DNA of 51,099 bases, taken from positions 1 through 51,099 of the forward strand of contig CAZOLI010000022.1 in assembly GCA_964580675.1 (NCBI GenBank). The letters are read 5' to 3'. This document shows positions 34,428 to 42,606 of the stretch, piece after piece. The stretch comes from CAZOLI01 sp964580675. Lineage in GTDB: Bacteria; Planctomycetota; MHYJ01; CAYXQY01. A program made the position numbers and the translations under genes. The notes under the pieces are model-generated. The model searched no databases. It had not been told where the DNA came from and saw only the letters and a program-made list of their open reading frames with translations. Each line of letters begins with the position of its first letter. Within the stretch, counting starts at the first letter, position 1.

Positions 34428-36500
34428 TCAGAGTTTTCCTCTGCTTTCCAGACGTTCTCGAATCCGTTCCTTAACGGACTTGTCCGGATCATGCACGTAA
34501 CCTTCCGATGTTTCCCGGGTCTCGTCCGAGGCATCCTCCTCCGTTTCTTCTTCCTGCTCCGGTTCCTGTTCCGGAGTGGCCGCCTCCTCGGTTTCCGGTT
34601 CGGGCTCGTCACCGGCCTGGTCCTTCGATCGATCCTCCGCCGGGGATCGTTCGGCCGCCCTTTTCAGTTTTTCTTCCACAAAGTCCGGTGCGACGGAATC
34701 ATGGGAAACCGCTTTCCTCCGTTTCTCAAGTCTGCTTGCAATCTTGCCCATGGTCGTGTCCGGATCCGGTGCACCCGCTGGCTCAGATGCCGCGGTACCG
34801 TCCGAGGAAACGTCGTCTTCTCCGGGATGCCAATCGCCCCCTTCTTCCTTCCACTTCTTGAGGCGTTCTCGTGCCTGTTCCCGAAGCGCTTCCTCATCAC
34901 TTTGATCCGTCTGTTCCTTCTCCTCCGTGGTGTCCTCATCCGCCGCCGTCTCCGTGTCAGCGGTTGTTTCTTCCTGCGTGTCCCCGGAGGGTTCTTCTTC
35001 CGACGGTTCCTCTGTCTCTTTGTCTACCGTCCCTTCTTGCTCCTCCGGTGCCTCCTTCTCCGTAATTTCTCCTTCCAGTTTGCCCCGCTCAATTAACCGC
35101 CGTTCGATTCGCTCGCGGACCGAGAGATCGCCATCGCCCGAAGCCGTTCCTGCCGAGGATCCCCCCGTTGCCGTTTCCTGTGTTCCGGAAGACTCTCCGT
35201 CTGAACCGGATTCTTCTTTTACGTCCGTGGCGGAGGCGGATGCACCGGCCGTCTCCGACCCTGCCTCCTCCGTGTCAGCGGATGTGGAGGCAGACGTGGT
35301 GTCGGTGTCTGCCTGTTCCGTCTGTTCGGTCGTCTGACCGGCGGTTTCCGCAACCGGTTCCGGCTCCCCGTCATTTCCTGCGCCGGCTTCCTGCTGGTCC
35401 GACACATAACCGACGGCCTCCGCCCCCTCGTCTTCGAGAATGACATCCTGCCAGCCTTTTCGTTTCTCTTCACGGGGATGTGGTTCAAACTCCACCGTTA
35501 ATTCATCAAGGTCGCCTACGGCAATCTGCACGTCCGACATATCCGCACTGCCGACGTGATTTGCCTCCAGATATTTCAGCTGACCGAGTGTGTCCACCTC
35601 CAGCCCCACGATATCGGCCAGCACCGTATCGACGGCTACGGGATCATCGCCACTCAGAGCAAATCGACCTTCCGCAACATCCACGGGGCTTTCCCCTTCG
35701 CCGCCCAGCACAAACGTGCCGTCCACAAAACCAAGGTCCGGCGAGAGGTGTTTGGCCAGTTCAACAATATTTCTGTACGTCGTTCGGAGATGTTTCCCGA
35801 GGGAGTCCTCTTCCTCCATGTATGGTCGTGCTTTCTTCCGAAGTTTTCTATGCGCCTCCCGGTACCTTCCGGGTTGCTCCGTCTGCTCATCTACGACGGC
35901 CGGAAGCAGAGGAGAGGATGCGACCTTCGACGCCTCGGAATCGGAAAGCCGAACCTCCTCGGGAAGCCCCTGTATCAAGGGACGATCCGCCGGATGAACG
36001 GCAAAGATCATGTTGCCGAGGCAGCCGAATACGCCAAAAACCGGATCCGAGGATGGGGTGGACAGTGAGATCCGACACCTGTTTTCCACGATTTCCTGGT
36101 TGAGGCGGATTTCGTGAAGACCGCCGTCCACGCGATGAATTTGAACCGTTTTCCAGGGGCCTTCCGAGTACAGGTTTTTTACCTGAAGAGGAAGGTCCCC
36201 CACCGGTGGTTGATCGTCCAGGTGGTCCAGCCAATCCGTCTTGTCCGGCGCCGTCGCTATTGTGATTTCCTGAAACTCAAAATACTTAATTTCTTCCCCG
36301 TTAAAATTACAGAGCTCGTCCAGCAGCCCATTTATTGCGTCCCCTTTCGTTACCTTCAATTCCTCCCCCGGTGGGGCTACCCTCGGCATTACGATCGGGT
36401 TGTCGGTGATCTGTATGGCGGTTTCACTGCGAATGTAATACGCAGCATCCTCCAGCATCTGTCGTCGATCTCCTTCCGTGGCCAGTCCTACTTTCGGCAT
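34428..36500 (-). CDS. DUF362 protein with a long acidic, repeat-bearing C-terminal tail
   Basis: A 690-residue protein in two parts. Residues 1 to ~345 match the DUF362 domain, seen for example in VDGTFVLGGEGESP and SGDDPVAVDTVLADIVGL. No ferredoxin-type cysteine clusters follow, unlike many DUF362 proteins. Residues 346-690 are low-complexity, rich in Glu, Asp, Thr and Ser, and hold short helical elements. SVRERIERRLIERGKL (460-475) and the C-terminal SVKERIRERLESRGKL (675-690) are near-identical. Weaker relatives lie at 537-553 and 582-598. The whole tail has strong base-composition bias. Function unknown. Only a weak AAAGAA precedes the ATG. Confidence 0.8.
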   Translation of the reverse strand: MPKVGLATEGDRRQMLEDAAYYIRSETAIQITDNPIVMPRVAPPGEELKVTKGDAINGLLDELCNFNGEEIKYFEFQEITIATAPDKTDWLDHLDDQPPVGDLPLQVKNLYSEGPWKTVQIHRVDGGLHEIRLNQEIVENRCRISLSTPSSDPVFGVFGCLGNMIFAVHPADRPLIQGLPEEVRLSDSEASKVASSPLLPAVVDEQTEQPGRYREAHRKLRKKARPYMEEEDSLGKHLRTTYRNIVELAKHLSPDLGFVDGTFVLGGEGESPVDVAEGRFALSGDDPVAVDTVLADIVGLEVDTLGQLKYLEANHVGSADMSDVQIAVGDLDELTVEFEPHPREEKRKGWQDVILEDEGAEAVGYVSDQQEAGAGNDGEPEPVAETAGQTTEQTEQADTDTTSASTSADTEEAGSETAGASASATDVKEESGSDGESSGTQETATGGSSAGTASGDGDLSVRERIERRLIERGKLEGEITEKEAPEEQEGTVDKETEEPSEEEPSGDTQEETTADTETAADEDTTEEKEQTDQSDEEALREQARERLKKWKEEGGDWHPGEDDVSSDGTAASEPAGAPDPDTTMGKIASRLEKRRKAVSHDSVAPDFVEEKLKRAAERSPAEDRSKDQAGDEPEPETEEAATPEQEPEQEEETEEDASDETRETSEGYVHDPDKSVKERIRERLESRGKL

Positions 36501-36825
36501 GATTCTTTGGTGCTAATTCAATGAAGAGATGGTCCCGAACAATTGGCGCAATGGAATCCGGGATATCAAAAATGTACCAAACTCCACCGTTTCTTTCAAT
36601 GGTTTCCATTACATTTGTCTGTTTATAACAACCGAATATACGCCAGGTTTCGGAACAAAGGTCGCCGGTTTTGATCGTTTTTTCGTTATGATATGATCAA
36701 GGGAAACCAAATCCCCGACATCGTTCCGGGTGATGGAGGAAATGCCGAAGCGGTCATTCAGATTGGCCCCCGGTCCGCTGTTGTCTTCACCCAGAACGGC
36801 AATTTGATCCCCCGATACAGAAGCT
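36501..36825. other. Intergenic region between DUF362 and PAP2 genes
   Basis: 325 bases with no convincing gene. TTGATC (36671-36676) and GATCAA (36695-36700) form an inverted repeat that overlaps a TATGAT box (36692-36697) on the plus strand. This could be an operator over a promoter for the PAP2 gene, although the -35 is poor. A minus-strand frame starting at 36609 runs into the DUF362 gene in another phase; I do not consider it real. Confidence 0.4.
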
Positions 36826-37788
36826 GTGGAAGACGCAAACGGACATCCCACCCATCCGCAAAACGACGGGACATTGTTCTCCCTGTTCTGGCCTTCGGAT
36901 CTGTACCTGTTGGTGTTCCTGGTTCTCTGGGGCGTGCTCGTTTTGATCACTCCCCATCCGTTCCGGTACCGGCTCGATTTCCTTTTTGAACTGACCCTGC
37001 TGGTCCTTCTCACGCTTCTTGTTCCGATTGCACACGGGAACCGCCCCACACGGTACTGGCTTTTTTTGCGATGCGTGTACTTCCTGTTTCCCATCCTGTA
37101 CTCATTTCGCCTGATGCATTTTTTGATCCCGGCCCTCCGTCAGCCGGGGATGAAGTACGAACGCATCTTAATTGAGCTGGATCGAATAATCTTCGGGGCG
37201 GACCTGGAGGTCTATTTTGCCCCGCTCCGGTCTCCGTGGCTCACTGAGTTAATGCAGTACTTTTATTTGACGTACTATGTCGTTCCCCTCATTCTGCTGC
37301 TCCTGTTTGTTCGGGACTTCGTGCGCAACCGACTGGGCATATCGGACGTTCAATTTTTTGTGGGATCCATCGTTCTCGGGTTCCTTACCAGTTACGCGGG
37401 ATACGTTCTCGTGCCGGCCATCGGGCCGCGCTACGGCATAAAAGAAACGCTCACACACGACCTGGGCGAACTCTGGTTCGCGGAGGAAATCCGGTACTGG
37501 ATCAACCGCCTGGAACTCCGAACCTTCGATGCTTTTCCCAGCGGTCATACGGAACTGTATTTTATCGTGATGGTGATTGCCTGGAAGTACTATCCCCGAT
37601 GGTTCGTCACTTTTCTTGTTCCGTTTATCGGTATGCTGACATCGACCATGTACCTCCGGTATCACTACGGCGTCGACCTCATCGCCGGTTTTTTGCTCGG
37701 GATCGGCGTTCTCTACGTTCAGGCCCGCATTACGAACCGGGATCTCTGCCGGCGGACCCCACCCGGAAAATCGACAACGGACGAGTAA
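36826..37788 (+). CDS. PAP2-superfamily membrane phosphatase
   Basis: A 320-residue inner-membrane protein with several hydrophobic helices. PAP2 motifs are visible: an IGPRYG element in the first motif region, FPSGHT in the second, and RYHYGVDLIAG with H-x3-D in the third. The architecture resembles inositol-phosphorylceramide-synthase-like and lipid phosphatase members. It probably acts on a phospholipid or polyprenyl phosphate. The start is a GTG at 36826, five codons after an in-frame stop, with a weak RBS; a TTG ~20 codons later is an alternative. Confidence 0.82.
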   Translation: MEDANGHPTHPQNDGTLFSLFWPSDLYLLVFLVLWGVLVLITPHPFRYRLDFLFELTLLVLLTLLVPIAHGNRPTRYWLFLRCVYFLFPILYSFRLMHFLIPALRQPGMKYERILIELDRIIFGADLEVYFAPLRSPWLTELMQYFYLTYYVVPLILLLLFVRDFVRNRLGISDVQFFVGSIVLGFLTSYAGYVLVPAIGPRYGIKETLTHDLGELWFAEEIRYWINRLELRTFDAFPSGHTELYFIVMVIAWKYYPRWFVTFLVPFIGMLTSTMYLRYHYGVDLIAGFLLGIGVLYVQARITNRDLCRRTPPGKSTTDE

Positions 37789-37841
37789 GCCCAGGAAAAG
37801 AAGGGCCCCAAAACAGAAAAAGACCGGGCAAAATACCGGTT

Positions 37842-39164
37842 CTACTCCTGCTGGTTCTTTTTCTTCCGGAGAATCCGGTGGTAGTGGCCGGCGAACCGGT
37901 GGGCTTCGTCCCGGGCGTGCTGAAGGATCTGAAACCCCCGATTGTTTTCATCGGGTTTCACGGGTCGCTGACGGCCCGGCATGAAGAGGTGGTCCCCTTC
38001 GTTTTTTGCGATGGCCACCAGTTCCGGTGGTTCAATATCCATGTCCTGGAATTCATCCAGAACAGCGCTGAGATGGCCGCGCCCTCCGTCAATTACCTGA
38101 ACGTGGGGGAATGGCTGTTCCTCCCTTTCCAGCCGGGTAAATCGGCGCCGGATGACTTCCCGAATCATGTCGTAGTCGTCCGTTCCCTCAACGGATTTAA
38201 TTTTGTATCGCCGGTACCCTTCCTTAAAAGGCTTGCCATCCACGAACGTTACCAGGGATCCAGCGGCTTCGCGGCCCGATAACGTGGCGATGTCCGTGGC
38301 ATCGACCGTGCGGGGCACAAAATCCAGATCCATCAGATCCTGAAGGGCTTCAAGGGCTTCCGACGGGTCCTGGGGAGGAATTCGGGTCGTTGCCACGTCT
38401 TCCAGGGTCCCTTTTCGCTCGAGGCCTTTGATCTGTTCGATCTGATCCCGGAATTTTGCCGCTTTCTCGTACTCGAGGTTCTCGGACGCGCTCCACATTT
38501 TTTCCTCAAGTTCCGACAGGAGTTCGTCCCGGTTGCCCTCCAGAAATTCTTCCAGTGCCGCGATGTCCTCCGCGTATTCCTCGCTCGACACATGATCCGC
38601 ACAGGGAGCCGTGCATTGATCAATTTCGTGGAGGAGACAGGGGCGAAAATACTGATTCTCAGGATCTCCTTCCTCAATGTCCAGATCACAGGTCCGGAAA
38701 CGAAAAAGTTTCTGAAGAAGGTTCAACGCCCCTCGCACGGCATTTGCACTCACAAAAGGTCCATAATAATTATAATTTTCCGGATCCAGCGGATCCGTCT
38801 CCCGGACCAGTTCGACCCGGGGGAAATCTTCGTTCTTCCGAATCTGAATGAGTATCTTTGATTTGTCGTCCTTCATCCGGCTGTTGTACGGGGGTTGTAT
38901 GTCCTTGATCAGCCGGGCCTCGGTAAGAAGGGCCTCCACTTCGGAATCCGTGGTGAGGTGTTCAATTTCCTTTGTTTCCCCGAGCATTTTGTCCATCTTG
39001 GCCATCTGGTTGTGGTCATCCTGGAAATGATTCCGGATACGGTTTTTCAGGTTTACGGCCTTCCCCACGTAGAGAACCCGGTCGGCTTCGTCCTTCATCA
39101 TGTATACGCCCGGGGCCTCGGGCATTCCCGGAATAACGGATTCCCGTGCTTCCTCGTAGTCCAT
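37842..39164 (-). CDS. uvrC: Excinuclease ABC subunit C, short form
   Basis: Makes the two incisions in nucleotide-excision repair. The 440-residue protein has the GIY-YIG nuclease (APGVYMMKDEADRVLYVGKA, about 16-50), the cysteine cluster (RTCDLD, RPCLL, QCTAPC), a UVR motif (about 217-250) and an RNase H-like 5'-incision domain (VDATDIATLSG, VQVIDGGRGHLSAV). The protein stops at ILRKKKNQQE right after the HRF-type motif, so the C-terminal double helix-hairpin-helix is missing. The linker after UVR is also shortened. Typical UvrC is ~600 residues. It follows the prepilin-like gene by 41 bases. Confidence 0.92.
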   Translation of the reverse strand: MDYEEARESVIPGMPEAPGVYMMKDEADRVLYVGKAVNLKNRIRNHFQDDHNQMAKMDKMLGETKEIEHLTTDSEVEALLTEARLIKDIQPPYNSRMKDDKSKILIQIRKNEDFPRVELVRETDPLDPENYNYYGPFVSANAVRGALNLLQKLFRFRTCDLDIEEGDPENQYFRPCLLHEIDQCTAPCADHVSSEEYAEDIAALEEFLEGNRDELLSELEEKMWSASENLEYEKAAKFRDQIEQIKGLERKGTLEDVATTRIPPQDPSEALEALQDLMDLDFVPRTVDATDIATLSGREAAGSLVTFVDGKPFKEGYRRYKIKSVEGTDDYDMIREVIRRRFTRLEREEQPFPHVQVIDGGRGHLSAVLDEFQDMDIEPPELVAIAKNEGDHLFMPGRQRPVKPDENNRGFQILQHARDEAHRFAGHYHRILRKKKNQQE

Positions 39165-39205
39165 TGCGGAGGCTTATAAACTCGATCTCGGAACGTGTTC
39201 GACTG

Positions 39206-39634
39206 TCAGTCCGGCCGGACAATCGACGTAAAGGTTTCCTCCACCCGCTCCCCCCGATGTTCCCAGTGCACAATAATCATCACCGCCACTGCATCTTCCG
39301 AACCCTGAAGAGGAGAAAACCTCACGTCGTATTTATACCGATCGTCAAAGGACTCGTGGGTCTTATTTTCGATCACGTCCGGCAGGTTTCCCGTGTCCTC
39401 CAGTTTCTGTTGGATTTCGGCAAACACGGATTGAGCCAGTCGGGCCGCCTCCATCCGGTTCACGCTCTTCGCCTGGGTATTAACACCCTGGGCAAACATC
39501 AAAAACACCGATGTGAGGCCGACGGCAAGAATCATCAGTGCGACGAGGATTTCCAGCAGCGAAAACCCGGACCTCCCTGAACTCCTCGGCGTGGATTCTC
39601 CTTTTCGCAATGTGGCCTTCCCTTCCGCCGGCAT
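39206..39634 (-). CDS. Type II/IV prepilin-like protein (PilV/GspI type)
   Basis: A 142-residue protein with a 23-residue charged leader, a prepilin-peptidase site G23/FSLLE (with the +5 glutamate) and the hydrophobic alpha1 helix LLEILVALMILAVGLTSVFL. The mature part has the MEAARLAQSVFAEIQQKL helix expected of PilV/GspI minor pilins. It stands apart from any secretin, ATPase or prepilin peptidase in this window. It has its own promoter (39709-39737). Possible roles are a minor pilin or a pseudopilin. Confidence 0.85.
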   Translation of the reverse strand: MPAEGKATLRKGESTPRSSGRSGFSLLEILVALMILAVGLTSVFLMFAQGVNTQAKSVNRMEAARLAQSVFAEIQQKLEDTGNLPDVIENKTHESFDDRYKYDVRFSPLQGSEDAVAVMIIVHWEHRGERVEETFTSIVRPD

Positions 39635-39708
39635 GGCGTCAAAAACAAATCCAGGGGAACTGAAACAGACAAATATTCCGGTGAACCACAGGCCTTAACC
39701 GGATTATT

Positions 39709-39737
39709 ATTATAACGTTTTCGCGATTCTGTTTCGA
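39709..39737 (-). promoter_or_regulatory. Promoter for the prepilin-uvrC pair
   Basis: On the minus strand: TCGAAA (39737-39732), 17-base spacer, a perfect TATAAT (39714-39709). The start would be near 39702, leaving a ~67-base leader. Confidence 0.65.
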
Positions 39738-39848
39738 TTATTCAGAAGCCGTTGAGGGTGATCCCCCGAAACAGTATCCGTAAACCGCTCCCTGCTCCCC
39801 GAAATGAAGGATACACACCACCCTGTAAGAGCCACTGCCTTCTCCGGG

Positions 39849-39899
39849 GAAAAAATCAACGGAAGCCGGGAACAAAACAATTCGTTGGCCCGGCATCCG
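39849..39899 (-). terminator. Intrinsic terminator after ATP sulfurylase
   Basis: On the minus strand, directly past the stop codon, a stem CGGA-x-GCCGGG/CCCGGC-x-TCCG (ten pairs with one A-A mismatch, ~18-base loop) is followed by GTTGATTTTT. The T-tract begins four bases beyond the stem. Confidence 0.55.
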
Positions 39900-39902
39900 G
39901 TG

Positions 39903-41108
39903 TTACGATTCGCTCTGGTAGTGGTCCATCAGTATCTCGGCCACTTCCCGCCGGGTAAATTCCACGGGGAGATCCTCTCCGTTTCGAAGCTTCTCCCGCA
40001 CTTTCGTACCGCTGAGGAACAGGTGGTTCTCCGGATCGTGGGGACATGTTTTCGCCGTTGCCATCCCGTCGCAGATGCTGCAGAAAAAGGCAAATTCAAA
40101 AAACAACGGCGTGATCCCGATGTCCTCTTCCGGGAAGTCATCAATAAAATTCTGCGCTTCGTACGTCCCGTAATAATCCCCGACGCCGGCGTGGTCGCGG
40201 CCCACTATAAAATGCGTACAGCCGTAATTCTTCCGGCAGAGCGCGTGAAATACGGCTTCCCGGGGTCCTCCGTAACGCATCGGTGCGGGAAAGATGTTCA
40301 AAAACGTCCGGTCCTCCGGATAGTAATTGTTCAACACCGTTCTATAACACTTCATCCGGACCGTCGCGGGGACGTCACTATCCTTCGTGGGACCGACCAG
40401 TGGGTGAACCATTACGGCATCCGTGATTTCCATAGCACATTTCACGAGGTATTCGTGGGCCCGGTGCATCGGGTTTCGGGTCTGGAATCCCACAATTCGA
40501 TTCCAATCCTGCTTCTGAAAGTACGTCCTCGTGTCGTCCGGCCACAGTTGATGTTCACTGGAAACGCCGTACTCCAGTGACCGGTCAAACACCCGCACAT
40601 CTCCCGAGGCCACCCAGGATGACTCATCCAGAATATTTCGCACACCCGGGTGCTCCCGTTCCTCCGTCTGGTAGACTCTCTTTGCCTCATTGGCCAGGTT
40701 CCGTTGAAACACATCCGGGTCCAGAATCACCCCGGCCGGCGTCCCCCCGGGACCATTCAAAACAACGTGGGAGGCATCCCGAACCGCTTCCTTCTGTTCC
40801 TCGTCCACGGGCAGTGTGATCGGAAACGGCCAGACCGTTCCGTCACGCAAACGGCATTGATCTCGAACCGACGTGTAATCTTCTTCGTCGAGAAAACCGG
40901 TTAATGGGGAATAGACCCCATGCCCGATCATCTGGAGATCCCAGAAACGCCTCGTGCTCAAGGAGACCTCCGGAGCGTCCTGACTCAGAAACGACTCCTC
41001 CTCCGACTCCGAACACATACGGTCGACGAGTGTTCCTCCGCCATGGGGAGCAATGGAATGACCTGTTTCGACGTCGTCCTCTTTTACTTTTGTGGCGTTC
41101 TGATTCAT
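39903..41108 (-). CDS. sat: Sulfate adenylyltransferase (ATP sulfurylase, homo-oligomeric type)
   Basis: Activates sulfate with ATP to adenosine phosphosulfate, or runs in reverse in sulfur oxidation. From the ATG at 41108 the product is 401 residues. Diagnostic motifs are QTRNPMHRAHE (nucleotide-binding QxRNxxHxxH), PLVGPTKDSDVP, and VGRDHAGVGDYYGTYEAQ. A C-terminal cysteine cluster (CSICDGMATAKTC) is also present, as in many bacterial and archaeal Sat. It is not CysD/CysN. No APS kinase or reductase is in the window. An upstream frame allows starts to 41165, with no clear RBS for any of them. Confidence 0.94.
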   Translation of the reverse strand: MNQNATKVKEDDVETGHSIAPHGGGTLVDRMCSESEEESFLSQDAPEVSLSTRRFWDLQMIGHGVYSPLTGFLDEEDYTSVRDQCRLRDGTVWPFPITLPVDEEQKEAVRDASHVVLNGPGGTPAGVILDPDVFQRNLANEAKRVYQTEEREHPGVRNILDESSWVASGDVRVFDRSLEYGVSSEHQLWPDDTRTYFQKQDWNRIVGFQTRNPMHRAHEYLVKCAMEITDAVMVHPLVGPTKDSDVPATVRMKCYRTVLNNYYPEDRTFLNIFPAPMRYGGPREAVFHALCRKNYGCTHFIVGRDHAGVGDYYGTYEAQNFIDDFPEEDIGITPLFFEFAFFCSICDGMATAKTCPHDPENHLFLSGTKVREKLRNGEDLPVEFTRREVAEILMDHYQSES

Positions 41109-41214
41109 AACGGTATTGGTACAAAAATACAGGAAAGACATCGTGAAACGAGAACAGGATATCAAAGTGGCGAATCAGCTTCCAGCAGAGAAATTGGGAG
41201 GGGGAAGGCACCCT

Positions 41215-42459
41215 TTATCGCTTCACAATTTTTCCGGTTTGAGGATTCACTTTCCGGTTTTTGGCCCTGGCTTTTTTATTGATGAGAAATTTCTCGCGAT
41301 CCTCATCCCAGTATAAATACTTCCCGTTTTTCTTCCACCACTGTCGCCAGGCCGCCTGTTTTTCCCGGTTCTTCTTCTCCTTCGCCAGCAGAGCGCTTGG
41401 GTACCCAAAATTTTTCTCCGTCGTGGATCTAAGAATTTTATGGGCATCCACTTTATAAAGCTGATCCGCGTCACCGGCAAGATACGATATGAGGTCCGGA
41501 AGAGAGGATCGTGAACCGACCTGGACCAGGGCACGGGTTTTGTAGTACGTCCTGTCGGAATCCCCGGTGGTAACATTTTTCAGGGGCTCCCGTGCTCCTT
41601 TTATGTGTAAGTCACCGGCCAGCCGAATTTCCTGAATTGTCGGCTTTCTGTTTTTCAACCGTTCCAGCAACACCTTATGAAACACCTTCTCCCCGGACTG
41701 AACAATAATTTTCTCCACGTTTCGCCTTCGGGTAATGTTTCGGTCGGACAATCCTCTGGCGAGCCACCTTGCCCGTTCTTCCGAAAGCGGCTTCAGGGTT
41801 TTCATCATTTTCTGCAAATCGAGATCCGCGTTTCCGAGTTGTGCCCAGACGGTGGATCGATCAAACTGATCAGCGGATTCGTTCTCTTCCTCTTGCTTCG
41901 ATTCCGGGTCTTGCCCGGATGTATCCCGGCCGTTTTCCTCCATGCTGGATTGACCGTATTCGGCCAGTTCTTCCTGTATTGCTTTTTCCCGTCCGGGTTC
42001 CACTGTCCCTTCTTCTCCGTGTCCGGAGGATTGGCCGTCGGACCCCGAATCTCCCGGTTCCGGCTCGTCAAATGCGCTTTCCCAGTTCGCCGCGTCATTC
42101 TCCGTTCCCGAAGTGGACTCTTTCCCACCGGGTTCCTCCGCAGGCTCGGGAACGTCGTTCCCTCCTTTCTGGAGCTGTCTCCGCAACCGGCTCACCTGGT
42201 TCTTTAATTGCCTGTTTTTCTCCTTCAGCTTGTTTATGGTCCTTTTGTTCTTCTGGTTTTTCTGTTTTAATTTCTTGATCTTTTTTCCGGATTTTCTGAT
42301 TTTCTTCGCCATATTCTGCCGGACGTTCCGTTTTTCCACGTTCCGATTTAACTGTCTGTACCCGTCCTCCTGCACACAGGAATGAAGAAAAAACACCGAA
42401 AGCAAAAATAGAAGGGGAACGGGCCGGGGGCAAATTTTTAAGTTTGAAGTGCTGTTCAT
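41215..42459 (-). CDS. Coiled-coil lipoprotein with W-x-WW C-terminal motif
   Basis: A 414-residue protein of unknown function. It has a lipoprotein signal with LHSC (Cys28), a lysine-rich coiled coil (about 50-95), an acidic Gly/Ser-rich linker, and a helical C-terminal half with HEAT-like repeats. It closes with AAWRQWWKKNGKYLYW. The ending resembles that of the secreted HEAT protein at 23984-25015, so both may belong to one family. The ATG is preceded by an inverted repeat (GGTTCTG/CAGAACC, 42462-42498), possibly a leader hairpin. sat follows after 106 bases. Confidence 0.72.
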   Translation of the reverse strand: MNSTSNLKICPRPVPLLFLLSVFFLHSCVQEDGYRQLNRNVEKRNVRQNMAKKIRKSGKKIKKLKQKNQKNKRTINKLKEKNRQLKNQVSRLRRQLQKGGNDVPEPAEEPGGKESTSGTENDAANWESAFDEPEPGDSGSDGQSSGHGEEGTVEPGREKAIQEELAEYGQSSMEENGRDTSGQDPESKQEEENESADQFDRSTVWAQLGNADLDLQKMMKTLKPLSEERARWLARGLSDRNITRRRNVEKIIVQSGEKVFHKVLLERLKNRKPTIQEIRLAGDLHIKGAREPLKNVTTGDSDRTYYKTRALVQVGSRSSLPDLISYLAGDADQLYKVDAHKILRSTTEKNFGYPSALLAKEKKNREKQAAWRQWWKKNGKYLYWDEDREKFLINKKARAKNRKVNPQTGKIVKR

Positions 42460-42606
42460 GGGTTCTGGAATTCATTCATCATATCCAGTCAGAACCGGAA
42501 ATTTCAACCAAATTCAGGCCGGTCCACGCTCCTACCGATATCATATATGGTGTTTTCCCCGGACTGAACCGGCTCAGAAAAACCGTTTTAATCGAAATTC
42601 CAACAA

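Noticed and set aside
36424..36609. 61-codon frame overlapping the start of the DUF362 gene
   Set aside because: No ribosome site, and most of its second half is a shadow of the DUF362 gene. A frameshift joining the two was considered, but the DUF362 start is already complete.
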